64,000 bases of DNA from Coriobacteriaceae bacterium (GTDB taxonomy: Bacteria > Actinomycetota > Coriobacteriia > Coriobacteriales > QAMH01). The notes under the pieces are model-generated. The model ran no database searches. It had not been told where the DNA came from and was given only the letters and a program-made list of their open reading frames with translations. Location: assembly GCA_025992705.1 (NCBI GenBank), contig DAJPGJ010000001.1, positions 744,001 to 808,000 on the forward strand. The letters run 5' to 3'. The translations under genes were made by a program, and so were the position numbers. How positions within the stretch are numbered: the first letter of the stretch is position 1; the number at the start of each line of letters is the position of its first letter. Below, piece by piece: positions 45,396 through 53,660 of the stretch.

Positions 45396-45570
45396 GGCGA
45401 ATCCCGATATCGGTATTGGCCCTATTATGGCGAATCCCGATATCGGCATCAACCAAATAATGGCGAATCCCGAAAGGACAGTGGAGTGCCGCATGAACAT
45501 GGCGAATCCCGATATCGGCATCAACCAAATAATGGCGAATCCCGAAAGGACAGTGGAGTGCCGCATGAAC
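45396..45570. repeat. Five iterons and a 2 x 72-bp perfect tandem repeat upstream of the DUF4143 gene
   Basis: GGCGAATCCCGA occurs at 45396, 45429, 45462, 45501 and 45534, spaced 33, 33, 39 and 33 bp. Positions 45427-45498 and 45499-45570 are identical 72-bp copies. Three iterons extend to CCCGATATCGG, itself a short palindrome. The first iteron lies just before the ATPase start codon. Confidence 0.9.
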
Positions 45571-46098
45571 AGGGGGACGTAGCCCTGTTCACGCGTTTGA
45601 GGTAAGCTCCGTCATCCTTCGACTCGCTTGCGCTCGCTCAGGAAGACGCGGTGGCAACAACTCGTGTGATATGTAATGCACGACATGGACTGTGCGTCAT
45701 GTTTGATGCAAAGGGAGGACGATTCACGTTGAGTGGCAATTGATTGCGCATAACGTGCTCTGCATTATACGTATCAGGATTCGCAGTGACAGATGCCTGT
45801 CCATCGCATTAGCTCCTTTTCCTCAACTGGGCGTCTTGACGTGTCTGGAATCATGTCGGGTGAGCCTTCCCCTCATGGAGCGTATCCACCCCCCCCTTAC
45901 GCGGATGCGCTGCCGGAATCGCCGGCAGCGCATCTGGATTTTGCGACTCACTCCGACGATTTGCCGGATTTGTGGGCCGGATTTCATCTGGCCCGTTCTG
46001 CTCGCGAAGAGTTGCCTCCCCCGCGGGCCGCATGGAATGCGGCCCCTGCGCAAAGGATGATTCGCGGGCGAAGACAAGTGCATGATAAGTATTGATGC
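45571..46098. other. Gene-free repeat-rich interval
   Basis: No ORF is convincing. It contains a GTCATCCTTCGACTCGCTTG-type repeat (45612-45647), a perfect 13-bp dyad with 5-base loop (45904-45934, GATGCGCTGCCGG), and two REP-like palindromes (45972-45995 and 46022-46050) of the family also found in the TerB_N gene. Confidence 0.6.
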
Positions 46099-46127
46099 TT
46101 GACGTCATTAACGTAATGCGTTAATAT
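46099..46127 (+). promoter_or_regulatory. higBA promoter with embedded operator
   Basis: TTGACG (46099) and TAATAT (46122) are separated by 17 bp. A 7-bp dyad ATTAACG-TAATG-CGTTAAT (46107-46125) fills the spacer, the expected place for autorepression by the antitoxin. Confidence 0.6.
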
Positions 46128-46133
46128 TCTTCC

Positions 46134-46412
46134 ATGATAAAGTCGTTCAAAGATTCGGATACGCGCAAACTTGCCGACGGACAGCATGTAGCCCGCTTCG
46201 CGAATATCGAGAGGGCGGCGCTCAGGAAGATTCGTCAGCTCCAGATTGCCGGGTCGCTCAACGACTTGCGTGTGCCGCCCGGCAATCATCTCGAGGCCCT
46301 GAAGGGCGACCGGGAGGGCCAGCATAGCATTCGCATAAACGATCAGTACCGCATCTGCTTTGTCTGGACGCAGGCCGGGTGCGCTGACGTCGAGATAGTC
46401 GACTATCACTAG
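46134..46412 (+). CDS. higB: HigB-type toxin (RelE/ParE superfamily)
   Basis: A 92-residue mRNA-interferase-like toxin. MIKSFKDSDTRKLADG at the start, ALRKIRQLQIAGSLNDLRVPPGN and SIRINDQYRICFVW near the C-terminus are the family hallmarks, including the conserved arginines before the last strands. Toxin-first order with the antitoxin 11 bases downstream is typical of higBA. The start follows a weak ribosome site. Confidence 0.92.
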   Translation: MIKSFKDSDTRKLADGQHVARFANIERAALRKIRQLQIAGSLNDLRVPPGNHLEALKGDREGQHSIRINDQYRICFVWTQAGCADVEIVDYH

Positions 46413-46423
46413 GGGGTCAAGCC

Positions 46424-46738
46424 ATGGGAACCGTCGAATATGCAATCGTGCCCGTCTCGCCAGGCGAGCTCCTCGAGGAGGAGTTCCTCAAGCCCATGGG
46501 CATCTCCAAGTATCGCCTGGCAAAGGATATTCACGTGCCTGCCGGCCGCATCGGGCAGATCGTTGCTGGCAAGCGTGCGGTCACGGCGGATACGGACCTG
46601 CGGCTCTGCAGGTATTTCGGCCTGACGGATGGCTATTGGCTACGTGCCCAGGCGGCATACGACACAGAGCTTGCCCGACGCAGCATCGAAGACGAGCTTG
46701 CCACGATAACGCCCTTTCGCGAGCTCGAGATGGCCTAG
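46424..46738 (+). CDS. higA: HigA-type antitoxin, XRE-family HTH
   Basis: A 104-residue DNA-binding antitoxin. SPGELLEEEFLKPMGISKYRLAKDI begins the helix-turn-helix, with RIGQIVAGKRAVTADTDLRL as its second half and YFGLTDGYWLRAQAAYD following, all typical of the VapI/HigA group. It would bind HigB and repress the operon at the dyad at 46107. Confidence 0.92.
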   Translation: MGTVEYAIVPVSPGELLEEEFLKPMGISKYRLAKDIHVPAGRIGQIVAGKRAVTADTDLRLCRYFGLTDGYWLRAQAAYDTELARRSIEDELATITPFRELEMA

Positions 46739-47041
46739 TGCATCAGGTCCCTGCGCAAGGATTGGCTCGCGGGCACGATTTCGCAGGGGGCGCCTTTTAG
46801 GTGCTCCGCGTGCCGCGTGAAGCGCGGCCCCTGCGCAAAGGCGGGTTACCTGCAGGCGTGGCGGAGATTGCCGTTTGTGACCTCATCACGACAAGGATAT
46901 ACGGTCAGTGACCGGCTGTCTTTGTCATTTGGCAAAGATGGTTGGTCAGTGACCGACCAAGCGCGTCATCGTCATCCGACGCCGCCGTGCGTCCGAGATG
47001 CTACAATTCACCGCAAGGGGAATTATTGCGGAGGAGGCATA
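46739..47041 (+). promoter_or_regulatory. REP-like sequence and paired GGTCAgTGACC motifs before tetR
   Basis: There is no gene in this stretch. A REP-like copy lies at 46817-46846 (GCGTGAAGCGCGGCCCCTGC). Two identical 11-bp dyads GGTCAGTGACC lie at 46903-46913 and 46944-46954, 41 bp apart (four helical turns); the second extends to TTGGTCAGTGACCGACCAA. TACAAT near 47002 is a possible -10 box. The dyads are likely operators of the adjacent TetR-family protein; this is inference from position. Confidence 0.5.
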
Positions 47042-47602
47042 ATGACGGCGACGCAGGAGCGTGTCATCGAGGCGTTTACCGGCATGGTCAAGGAGATGCG
47101 CTACGACAAGATCACGGTCAACGAGCTGTGCAAGCGCGCGGGCGTCTCGCGCAACGCCTTCTACGCCAACTTCGAGGACAAGGAAGACGTCATCACCTAT
47201 ATCTTCCGGGAGGATGTCATCCAGCCCATCCGCGACCTCAATCGCCTGCTAACCAACAACGACCTCGACCCCATGATGGAACTCATCAACGAGCGCATGT
47301 ACGAGCGCCTGGCAGGCAACGGGGAGTTCTATCGTAACCTCGTCGGGCCCATGCGTGGCCACGACGACACCTTCCTGCGCGTGGTCACGCATGTCATCTA
47401 CGACCTGAACATGCATCTTATCCCGAGCGTTTCGACTCTGACGGATCCCCTCAAAGCCGACTACGTCTCGTACTTCTTCGCATCTTCGCAGGCCATGCTC
47501 ATGCAAAAGTGGGTAAGTGACGGCTTTCCCATGACACCGCACGAGCTTTCCACGCTCTACAGCTCCATTACTGCGAGCTTTTGGCGCAGCATCAAGCAGT
47601 AG
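47042..47602 (+). CDS. TetR-family regulator 1
   Basis: A 186-residue repressor-type protein. The helix-turn-helix is at about 20-45 (ITVNELCKRAGVSRNAFYANFEDKEDV). The ligand-binding region contains LVGPMRGHDDTFLRVVTHVIYDLN, also found (PMRGRDDTF..YAIYDLN) in the second TetR protein at 52808. It starts at ATG 47042 behind GCGGAGGAGGC. It probably controls the Moco enzyme genes downstream (217-base gap). Confidence 0.85.
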   Translation: MTATQERVIEAFTGMVKEMRYDKITVNELCKRAGVSRNAFYANFEDKEDVITYIFREDVIQPIRDLNRLLTNNDLDPMMELINERMYERLAGNGEFYRNLVGPMRGHDDTFLRVVTHVIYDLNMHLIPSVSTLTDPLKADYVSYFFASSQAMLMQKWVSDGFPMTPHELSTLYSSITASFWRSIKQ

Positions 47603-47612
47603 GCTCATTTTC

Positions 47613-47639
47613 GTACATCATTCTCGCAAGAGGATGTAC
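47613..47639. promoter_or_regulatory. Inverted repeat GTACATC...GATGTAC upstream of the Moco enzyme
   Basis: Seven-base arms at 47613-47619 and 47633-47639 are centred 20 bp apart, in the gap between tetR and the Moco gene. It is a candidate operator or leader hairpin. Confidence 0.35.
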
Positions 47640-47818
47640 AAACGAATTGATTTGTAATCCCGCACATCACGAAGCACCCAGATTGCTTTCGCACGTCAAT
47701 GACTCGTTGACTTTGTAAATTGTGCGCTCCCTCCATGCAGAAGAAGATAGATGCACAAGGTGGCAAAGGTGTGTCTTTCGCATGCCCAATGCCATGAAGA
47801 TGAGAGGAAGGAGAGCAC

Positions 47819-50494
47819 ATGAGCAAGATGGAGACGACGCTCCAGAGCATTGCTTGCGGCGGTACGGGCGGTGAGATGACCGCGGTCGACACCATGGACG
47901 GCAAGATCGTGCGCATCAGGCCGTTTCGCATCGACACCAAGTACACGCTCGACGAGCTGAAGGACTCGATGTGGGAGATTGACGTCGACGGCGAGGTGTT
48001 CAAGCCGACGATTAAGACTTGCCCCAATTGGATGGCGCTTGCCTACAAGAACCGCGTGTACTCCAAGAACCGCGTGCTCAGGCCGCTCAAGCGCGTGGAC
48101 TGGGAGCCGGGCGGCGACCCCGCAAAGATCAACGCGGCCAACCGCGGCAAGTCCAAGTTCGTCGAGATCTCCTGGGACGAGGCGCTCGACATCATGGAGA
48201 GCGAGCTCAGGCGCATCATCGATACCTATGGCCCGTACTCGGTCATATGCGTGGGCGAGGATGGCCACCGCGAGTCCAAGGACCTGCACGCCGGCGGCGG
48301 CATGCACGCCAACCTCATGGACAAGCTGGGCGGCTACACGCGCGAGACGCGCACGCCGGACTCCGTCGAGGGCTGGTACTGGGGTGCCAAGCACGTGTGG
48401 GGCGCGGGCGCGAATCACGGCCTGGGCCTGGTGGCACCTCCCGAGACCGACTTCAACTCGTGGAACGTCCTTCCTGACATCTGCAAGAATTCCGAGCTGC
48501 TGGTCTTCGACGCTGGTGACTACGAGCTCACCACCAACTACGCCTCGATGTTCCTCTCGCAGGTCATGGGTTACTGGGAGCGCCTGGGCAAGGAGATGGT
48601 GAGCGTCGACCCGTTCTGCAACTACACCAACGTCTGCCACAACATGAAGTGGATCCCCGTGCTCCCCAACACGGATGCAGCGTTGCACTTTGGCGTGATC
48701 CACACGTGGATCACCGAGGACCTCTACGACAAGGATTACGTCGACACGCACACCGTGCACTTCGACAAGCTCGTCGACTATGTCATGGGCAAGGAGGACG
48801 GCGAGGTCAAGGATGCCAGGTGGGCAAGCGAGCGTTGCGGCGTGCCGCCATGGACCATCAAGGCCTTTGCGCGCAACATGGCCAAGAAGGTCACCGCGCA
48901 CGTGCACTACAGCTCCGGCCACATCAAGACGCCGTACAGCCACGAGCCCGCCCGCACCTCTGCCTACATGCTCGCCATGCAGGGCCTGGGCAAGCCCGGT
49001 GTGCAGCAGTACCACCTCTCCGCGCAAGTCACCGCCAAGGAGAGAATCGCACGCTCCACGACCGCGCCGTTCACCATGGCCATCCAGTGTCGCATGTTCT
49101 TCCCCAGCGCCCAGAGCCTGCCGCGCACGATGATCGCCGAGGCGCTGCAGACCGGCAAGGCCAAGTGGTGGGGAAGCCCCTGCATCGTGTACGTCGAGAA
49201 CAGCGAGCAGTTCCAGGAGTTCAACTATCCCGGCAACCCCAAGGCCGCGCTTGCCATGCAGCAGGCCATGGCCGAGCGCATGGGTCAGCCCATCCCCACC
49301 GAGGAGCCCAAGATCAACCGCATCCACATGCTGTGGTCGGAGAAGCCCTGCAACATGAACTGCTGGGACGGCGGCTTCAACTACCAGGACGCCATCCGCA
49401 CCGACGAGGTCGAGTTCTTCGTGACCAACCACCAGTGGCTCGAGAACGACTCGCTGTTTGCGGACCTCGTCCTTCCCGTCACCACCTGCCTCGAGGACAA
49501 CGATGACATGGGTGCCTCGTCCCAGGTGCCGTTGCGCCATGCGGGTCTCACGCCGGCTGCCATCGAGCACCAGGGCGAGAGTCTGTCTGACTTCCAGATC
49601 GCCTGCACCATCGGCGAGCGCTTTGGCGTGCGCGAGGCAATCGACAAGGGCATGAGCGATGACATGTGGATCGAGACTGCCTTCATGAGCTCGCGCCTGC
49701 CCGAGGAGATCGAATGGGAGGACTACAAGGAGCGCGGCTACTACTACCCGAAGCTGGAGGAGAACTGGCAGGACATGAAGCCGGGCATGCGCAACTTCTA
49801 CGAGAACCCCGAGGAGTTCCCGCTGGACACGCCCACTGGCAAGATCGAGTTCTGGAGCCAGGCGCTGGCCGACAACTTCCCCGACGACAAGGAGCGCCAG
49901 CCCATGGCCAAGTGGATCATCGGCGGTCCCAAGGAAGAGGGCTGGACGCATGACGAGACGCTGTGGGGCGAGCGCGCCAAGAAATACCCGCTCTTGGTGA
50001 CGGCCAACCCGGCCAAGTGGCGCGTGCACGTCCAGGGCGACGACATCAAGTGGTTCCGCGAGATCGAGACCTGCAAGGTCAAGGGCAAGGACGGCTACCT
50101 CTATGAGCCGCTGTGGATCAGCCCGGAGGAGGCGGAGCGCCGTGGCATCGAGGACGGTGACATCGTCAAGATGTTCAACGAGCGCGGCACGATCCTGTGT
50201 GGTGCCCGCATCTCCGAGCGCGTCACCGGCCCGTCTGTGGTCATCGCCAAGGGCAGCCGCGTCGACCCCATCGCCCCGCACCTGGACCGTGGTGGTGCCG
50301 CCAACCTCATCTGCCCGGGCAACCAGATCTCCAAGCATTGCAAGGGCTTTGCGGTCACCGGATACCTGGTGGAAGTCGCCAAGGTCACCGACGAGGAGTA
50401 CGAGGGCTGGAAGCGCGATTACCCCGAGGCATTTGCCCGCGACTATGACCCGGCCATCGGCATCAACCGCAAGTCGTGGGTCATCGAGAAATAG
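47819..50494 (+). CDS. Transhydroxylase/catechol-dehydroxylase-like Moco enzyme, large subunit
   Basis: An 891-residue DMSO-reductase-superfamily enzyme without any N-terminal [4Fe-4S] motif; the start (MSKMETTLQSIACGG) has only one isolated cysteine. This absence and the three-cluster partner are typical of pyrogallol-phloroglucinol transhydroxylase. From my recollection of that structure, His144, Asp174 and Ser175 (Mo ligand) are key; His150, Asp181 and Ser182 here have nearly the same positions and spacing. The C-terminal half matches the truncated protein at 2-1279. ATG 47819 follows GGAAGGAGAG. It probably acts in the cytoplasm on an aromatic substrate, which is not predictable from the sequence. 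Confidence 0.87.
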   Translation: MSKMETTLQSIACGGTGGEMTAVDTMDGKIVRIRPFRIDTKYTLDELKDSMWEIDVDGEVFKPTIKTCPNWMALAYKNRVYSKNRVLRPLKRVDWEPGGDPAKINAANRGKSKFVEISWDEALDIMESELRRIIDTYGPYSVICVGEDGHRESKDLHAGGGMHANLMDKLGGYTRETRTPDSVEGWYWGAKHVWGAGANHGLGLVAPPETDFNSWNVLPDICKNSELLVFDAGDYELTTNYASMFLSQVMGYWERLGKEMVSVDPFCNYTNVCHNMKWIPVLPNTDAALHFGVIHTWITEDLYDKDYVDTHTVHFDKLVDYVMGKEDGEVKDARWASERCGVPPWTIKAFARNMAKKVTAHVHYSSGHIKTPYSHEPARTSAYMLAMQGLGKPGVQQYHLSAQVTAKERIARSTTAPFTMAIQCRMFFPSAQSLPRTMIAEALQTGKAKWWGSPCIVYVENSEQFQEFNYPGNPKAALAMQQAMAERMGQPIPTEEPKINRIHMLWSEKPCNMNCWDGGFNYQDAIRTDEVEFFVTNHQWLENDSLFADLVLPVTTCLEDNDDMGASSQVPLRHAGLTPAAIEHQGESLSDFQIACTIGERFGVREAIDKGMSDDMWIETAFMSSRLPEEIEWEDYKERGYYYPKLEENWQDMKPGMRNFYENPEEFPLDTPTGKIEFWSQALADNFPDDKERQPMAKWIIGGPKEEGWTHDETLWGERAKKYPLLVTANPAKWRVHVQGDDIKWFREIETCKVKGKDGYLYEPLWISPEEAERRGIEDGDIVKMFNERGTILCGARISERVTGPSVVIAKGSRVDPIAPHLDRGGAANLICPGNQISKHCKGFAVTGYLVEVAKVTDEEYEGWKRDYPEAFARDYDPAIGINRKSWVIEK

Positions 50495-50507
50495 AGAGAG
50501 GTCAACC

Positions 50508-51311
50508 ATGAAGGTATTCGTCATAGATCCCACCCGCTGCGTTGGCTGCCATAACTGCCAGATCGCCTGCAAGGACGAGCACTGCGGCAATTGCTGGATG
50601 CCGTATGCCGAGGAGCAGCCCGAGATCGGCCAGTTCTGGATGAAGGTCGAGCAGAAGGAGCGCGGGCATGCACCGCACGTCAAGGTAAGCTACACCCCGC
50701 GCCTGTGCAACCACTGCGGCAACGCGCCGTGCATCAAGGCGGCAAAGGACGACGCGGTCTACCGCCGCGACGACGGACTGGTCGTCATCGACCCGGTCAA
50801 GGCCAAGGGCCAGAAGCAGATCGTCGACGCCTGCCCGTACCATGTCATCTACTGGAACGAGGAGAAGGAGATTCCGCAGAAGTGCACGGGTTGCGCGCAT
50901 CTCATCGACGATCCCGAGCAGCCCATCCGCGTGCCGCGTTGCATGGACAACTGCCATCTCGACGTCATCCAGTTTGGCGAGGCCGAGGACTTCGACCTGA
51001 CGGGTTGCGAGGTACTCCATCCCGAGTACAAGACCGATCCGCATGTCTACTACCGCAGCCTGCCCAAGAAGTTCATCGCCGGCACGGTGTATGACCCGGA
51101 GGCCGAGGAGATTGTCGAGGGCGCGACCGTCACCGCGACCTGCGCCGAGGGAACGGTCACGGCAACGACCGACAGCTGGGGTGACTTCTGGCTCAAGGAC
51201 CTGCCGGATGCCGAGTGGCGTGTCGAGATCGAGAAGGGTGGCAAGAGGGCCGCTCTCGAGGTGAGCACGCTCGAGGAAGACAAGGGACTGGGCGACATTC
51301 CGCTTGCGTAA
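50508..51311 (+). CDS. Three-cluster iron-sulfur small subunit with transthyretin-like C-domain
   Basis: A 267-residue electron-transfer partner of the large subunit. Twelve ligand cysteines are visible: 11, 14, 17, 21; 67, 70, 75, 109; and 126, 129, 145, 149, matching three [4Fe-4S] clusters. Residues about 185-267 form a beta domain (FIAGTVYDPEAEEIVEGATV, then DSWGDFWLKDLP), as in the transhydroxylase small subunit. It starts 13 bases after the large subunit behind AGAGAGG. The paralogue at 1284-2087 keeps only eight of these cysteines. Confidence 0.92.
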   Translation: MKVFVIDPTRCVGCHNCQIACKDEHCGNCWMPYAEEQPEIGQFWMKVEQKERGHAPHVKVSYTPRLCNHCGNAPCIKAAKDDAVYRRDDGLVVIDPVKAKGQKQIVDACPYHVIYWNEEKEIPQKCTGCAHLIDDPEQPIRVPRCMDNCHLDVIQFGEAEDFDLTGCEVLHPEYKTDPHVYYRSLPKKFIAGTVYDPEAEEIVEGATVTATCAEGTVTATTDSWGDFWLKDLPDAEWRVEIEKGGKRAALEVSTLEEDKGLGDIPLA

Positions 51312-51395
51312 GTCTGGGGCAAAGGGCCGTCGGCATGTGTCGGCGGCCTGCTCTTTTCGCGAGCGCGAATGCATCTACTCACATGAGGAGGAACC

Positions 51396-51935
51396 ATGGG
51401 CAAGGAGCTTTTCGAGAAATACGGCATCAGACAGCTCGGGTATAGCGTGGAGAGTATCGAGGAGACGGCACAGCTGTATCACGATCTCTTCGGCGCAGGC
51501 CCGTTCATCGACATGGGTGTGAACGCCCCAGAGAGCTGCAAGATTCGTGGCGTCGAGCAGCCAGTCAAGATGCGCACGGCAATCGGGTACCTCGGCGACA
51601 TGGAGATCGAGCTCATCGAGGACAAGAGCGATTGTCCGAGCCCGTACTCCGAGGCGGGGCGTTACGGCTTGCATCACTACTGCATCTGGGTCGACGACGT
51701 GCAGGAGGCAGTCGACGAATTTGCCGCTGCCGGCATCGAGGTCGCCATGGACATGGTCTCGGGCTCCGGGATGCGCGTGGTCTACGTCGACGCACGCGAA
51801 CAGCTCGGGCAGTACATCGAGATCAATCCGCCGCTCGAACAAGTGCGGCAGATGGGCATGGGCGTGCACCAGAAGTGGCCGGATGACGTCGCCCTCGTGG
51901 GCATTCAGGACGTCATGGCGATGATGGGACGCTAG
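51396..51935 (+). CDS. VOC (glyoxalase-fold) protein 1
   Basis: A 179-residue vicinal-oxygen-chelate protein with two beta-alpha-beta-beta-beta modules: RQLGYSVESIEETAQLYHDLFG and LHHYCIWVDDVQEAVDEFAAAGIEV, ending in the metal-site-like GQYIEIN. The family includes isomerases, epimerases and ring-cleaving dioxygenases; in an anaerobe an isomerase or substrate-binding role is likelier. The ATG follows TGAGGAGGAA, 84 bases after the small subunit. A second VOC protein closes the cluster. Confidence 0.83.
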   Translation: MGKELFEKYGIRQLGYSVESIEETAQLYHDLFGAGPFIDMGVNAPESCKIRGVEQPVKMRTAIGYLGDMEIELIEDKSDCPSPYSEAGRYGLHHYCIWVDDVQEAVDEFAAAGIEVAMDMVSGSGMRVVYVDAREQLGQYIEINPPLEQVRQMGMGVHQKWPDDVALVGIQDVMAMMGR

Positions 51936-51941
51936 ATTCGC

Positions 51942-52211
51942 ATGGCAAAAGCCCGTTTGCGTGAAATACCAGTCGTGGCCATCGATCGGAGCTCGGGAGC
52001 ATTCCTGGGCTCCGATGGTCGTCGTTACTACGAGGTGGAAGCTGACGTCTTCGTGCTCGATGGCATCGTCGAGGAAGGCGTCATCGCGTGTCACGGCTCG
52101 GGGTCGCACGGAGGGCACATCGTGCTCAAGCCGTTTTACGAGCGACGCGATGGCGCGTGGGTGAACATGTACTCCGGCGCCGTCGCGCGCGGGAAGAATC
52201 GCGAGAGATGA
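51942..52211 (+). CDS. 89-residue protein of unknown function
   Basis: A small basic protein, IPVVAIDRSSGAFLGSDGRRYYEVEADVF then a Gly/His-rich CHGSGSHGGHIVLKPF. No family is recognised. It lies 6 bases after VOC 1 and 9 bases before the FKBP gene (ribosome site GAGGGAGCA), so it is most likely a real cotranscribed gene. Confidence 0.6.
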   Translation: MAKARLREIPVVAIDRSSGAFLGSDGRRYYEVEADVFVLDGIVEEGVIACHGSGSHGGHIVLKPFYERRDGAWVNMYSGAVARGKNRER

Positions 52212-52220
52212 GGGAGCAAT

Positions 52221-52736
52221 ATGGTTAACCAGGGGGATCGCGTTATCGTCGAGTATCGCGGCAAACTCGATGACGGCACGGAGTTTGCGAGCACGAAGGC
52301 CCAAGATGAGCCGCTCGAGTTCGTGGCGGGAAGCGGCGTCGTGCTGCCCGATTTCGATTATGCCGTGATGGGCATGAAAGTGGGCGAGACGCGCAGCATT
52401 CACATCCCGGCTGATCGCGCCTACGGGCAGCGCGACGAGGCCCTCGTCATCTCGATGCCCGTGACCTCGCTTCCCAATGGCGAGGCACTCCCGGTGGGCG
52501 CGATGCTGGGCATCCAGACGCCCGAGGGCGATGTCATGCGCGTGCGCGTGCTCGAGGTGGGCGACGAAGAGGTGGTGCTCGATTGCAATCACGAGCTCGC
52601 AGGCCAGAACCTCAACTTCGACATCACCTTAGTCGATGTCGTGAGCGAGACGCCCATCGAGCATGAGCTGCATCCCGAGGGGTGCACGTGCGGCTGCGAC
52701 AGGCTACAGGAATCGCTTGCTGCTGGCGAGCACTGA
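52221..52736 (+). CDS. FKBP-type peptidyl-prolyl isomerase (SlyD-like)
   Basis: A 171-residue prolyl isomerase and chaperone. The FKBP core reads VEYRGKLDDGTEFAST, then GSGVVLPDFDYAVMGMKVGETRSIHIP, and the inserted-flap region runs through LNFDITLVDV. A C-terminal CTCGCD could bind metal, as the tail of SlyD does. In SlyD this helps deliver metal to Ni enzymes; here help in maturing the Moco/Fe-S enzyme is possible but inferred. Confidence 0.88.
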   Translation: MVNQGDRVIVEYRGKLDDGTEFASTKAQDEPLEFVAGSGVVLPDFDYAVMGMKVGETRSIHIPADRAYGQRDEALVISMPVTSLPNGEALPVGAMLGIQTPEGDVMRVRVLEVGDEEVVLDCNHELAGQNLNFDITLVDVVSETPIEHELHPEGCTCGCDRLQESLAAGEH

Positions 52737-52762
52737 TGCGAAGTCATGGCCTAGGGCATAGG

Positions 52763-52776
52763 AGGAGCGTGCTCCT
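52763..52776. promoter_or_regulatory. 14-bp palindrome AGGAGCGTGCTCCT before tetR 2
   Basis: A perfect dyad, 32 bases before the second tetR start codon, in a 71-base gap. It is a candidate autoregulatory site. Confidence 0.35.
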
Positions 52777-52807
52777 TGGGTAGAGAATAGAGTCGAGGGG
52801 GACGACT

Positions 52808-53383
52808 ATGGGGGATGCGAAGAGCGCGATAATTTCGAGCCTGAAAGAGCTGGTCGAGGAAAGGCCCTACACGAGCATAACCGTATCGGACATATGCCAA
52901 AACGCCCACGTCTCCCGTAAGTCTTTCTACAACATGTTCGAGAACAAGGACGATGTCCTGTCCACGATTTTCAAACAGGATGTCATCGAGCCCATCGAAA
53001 GCCTCAACGTGGCACTGACGCAAAAGCAGGCATTTGACATGAGCATGCTCTTCTATGAGAAGGTTTACGAGAAAATCTACGAATCCGCCGCTTTCTACGG
53101 CAAGCTCCTTGGCCCCATGAGGGGCAGGGATGATACGTTCATCCGCATCGCGACCTACGCCATCTACGATCTTAACATCGACATTCTCACTTCCTACGAG
53201 TGGATGGGAGACATCCGGAAAGCCGATTACACCGCCTACTTCTTCGCCTCGTCCCAGGCCATGTTCATACAGAAGTGGGTGAGCGATGACTTGCCCTATA
53301 CGCCCCGTGAGCTTGCCAAGCTGTATGACGAGATGACCCGGCAGTTCTGGTTGACGACATTCCCACCATCGACCAAGGACTAA
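52808..53383 (+). CDS. TetR-family regulator 2
   Basis: A 191-residue regulator paralogous to the one at 47042. The helix-turn-helix is ITVSDICQNAHVSRKSFYNMFENKDDV, and LLGPMRGRDDTFIRIATYAIYDLN and DYTAYFFASSQAMFIQKWVSDDLPYTPRELAKLY match the first copy closely. It probably senses a related ligand. ATG 52808 lies behind TCGAGGGGGAC. A 277-base gap without recognisable genes follows before the SDR gene. Confidence 0.85.
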   Translation: MGDAKSAIISSLKELVEERPYTSITVSDICQNAHVSRKSFYNMFENKDDVLSTIFKQDVIEPIESLNVALTQKQAFDMSMLFYEKVYEKIYESAAFYGKLLGPMRGRDDTFIRIATYAIYDLNIDILTSYEWMGDIRKADYTAYFFASSQAMFIQKWVSDDLPYTPRELAKLYDEMTRQFWLTTFPPSTKD

Positions 53384-53660
53384 TCCAGGGTGAGGAAACA
53401 AATCGCCTAATCTGTGCCAATCGGGTGCGGATGATCGCGATGTGTTCCCCAAACGTGCCCAGCGGTTCCAGCTGCCCTGGCATTGTTCCCAATTCAGAAT
53501 CATTGCAAATTGAATAGACCGGCCACTTCGCCCATCTTTGAAGATGTCGAGCTGGGGGGCCCGACGCATGCGCGCATGTCCCTTCGTTTCACGAGAGGGA
53601 CAGCGCGGGGTTCGGGAATCGACATGCACCCAAATCACAAGGACATGGAGAGGAAAGGCG

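Noticed and set aside
45427..45570. Tandem repeats considered as a CRISPR array
   Set aside because: The two 72-bp copies are identical throughout, with no variable spacers and no cas genes.
45793..46095. 100-residue ORF in the repeat-rich gap
   Set aside because: Pro/Ala-rich translation of REP palindromes without ribosome site or motifs.
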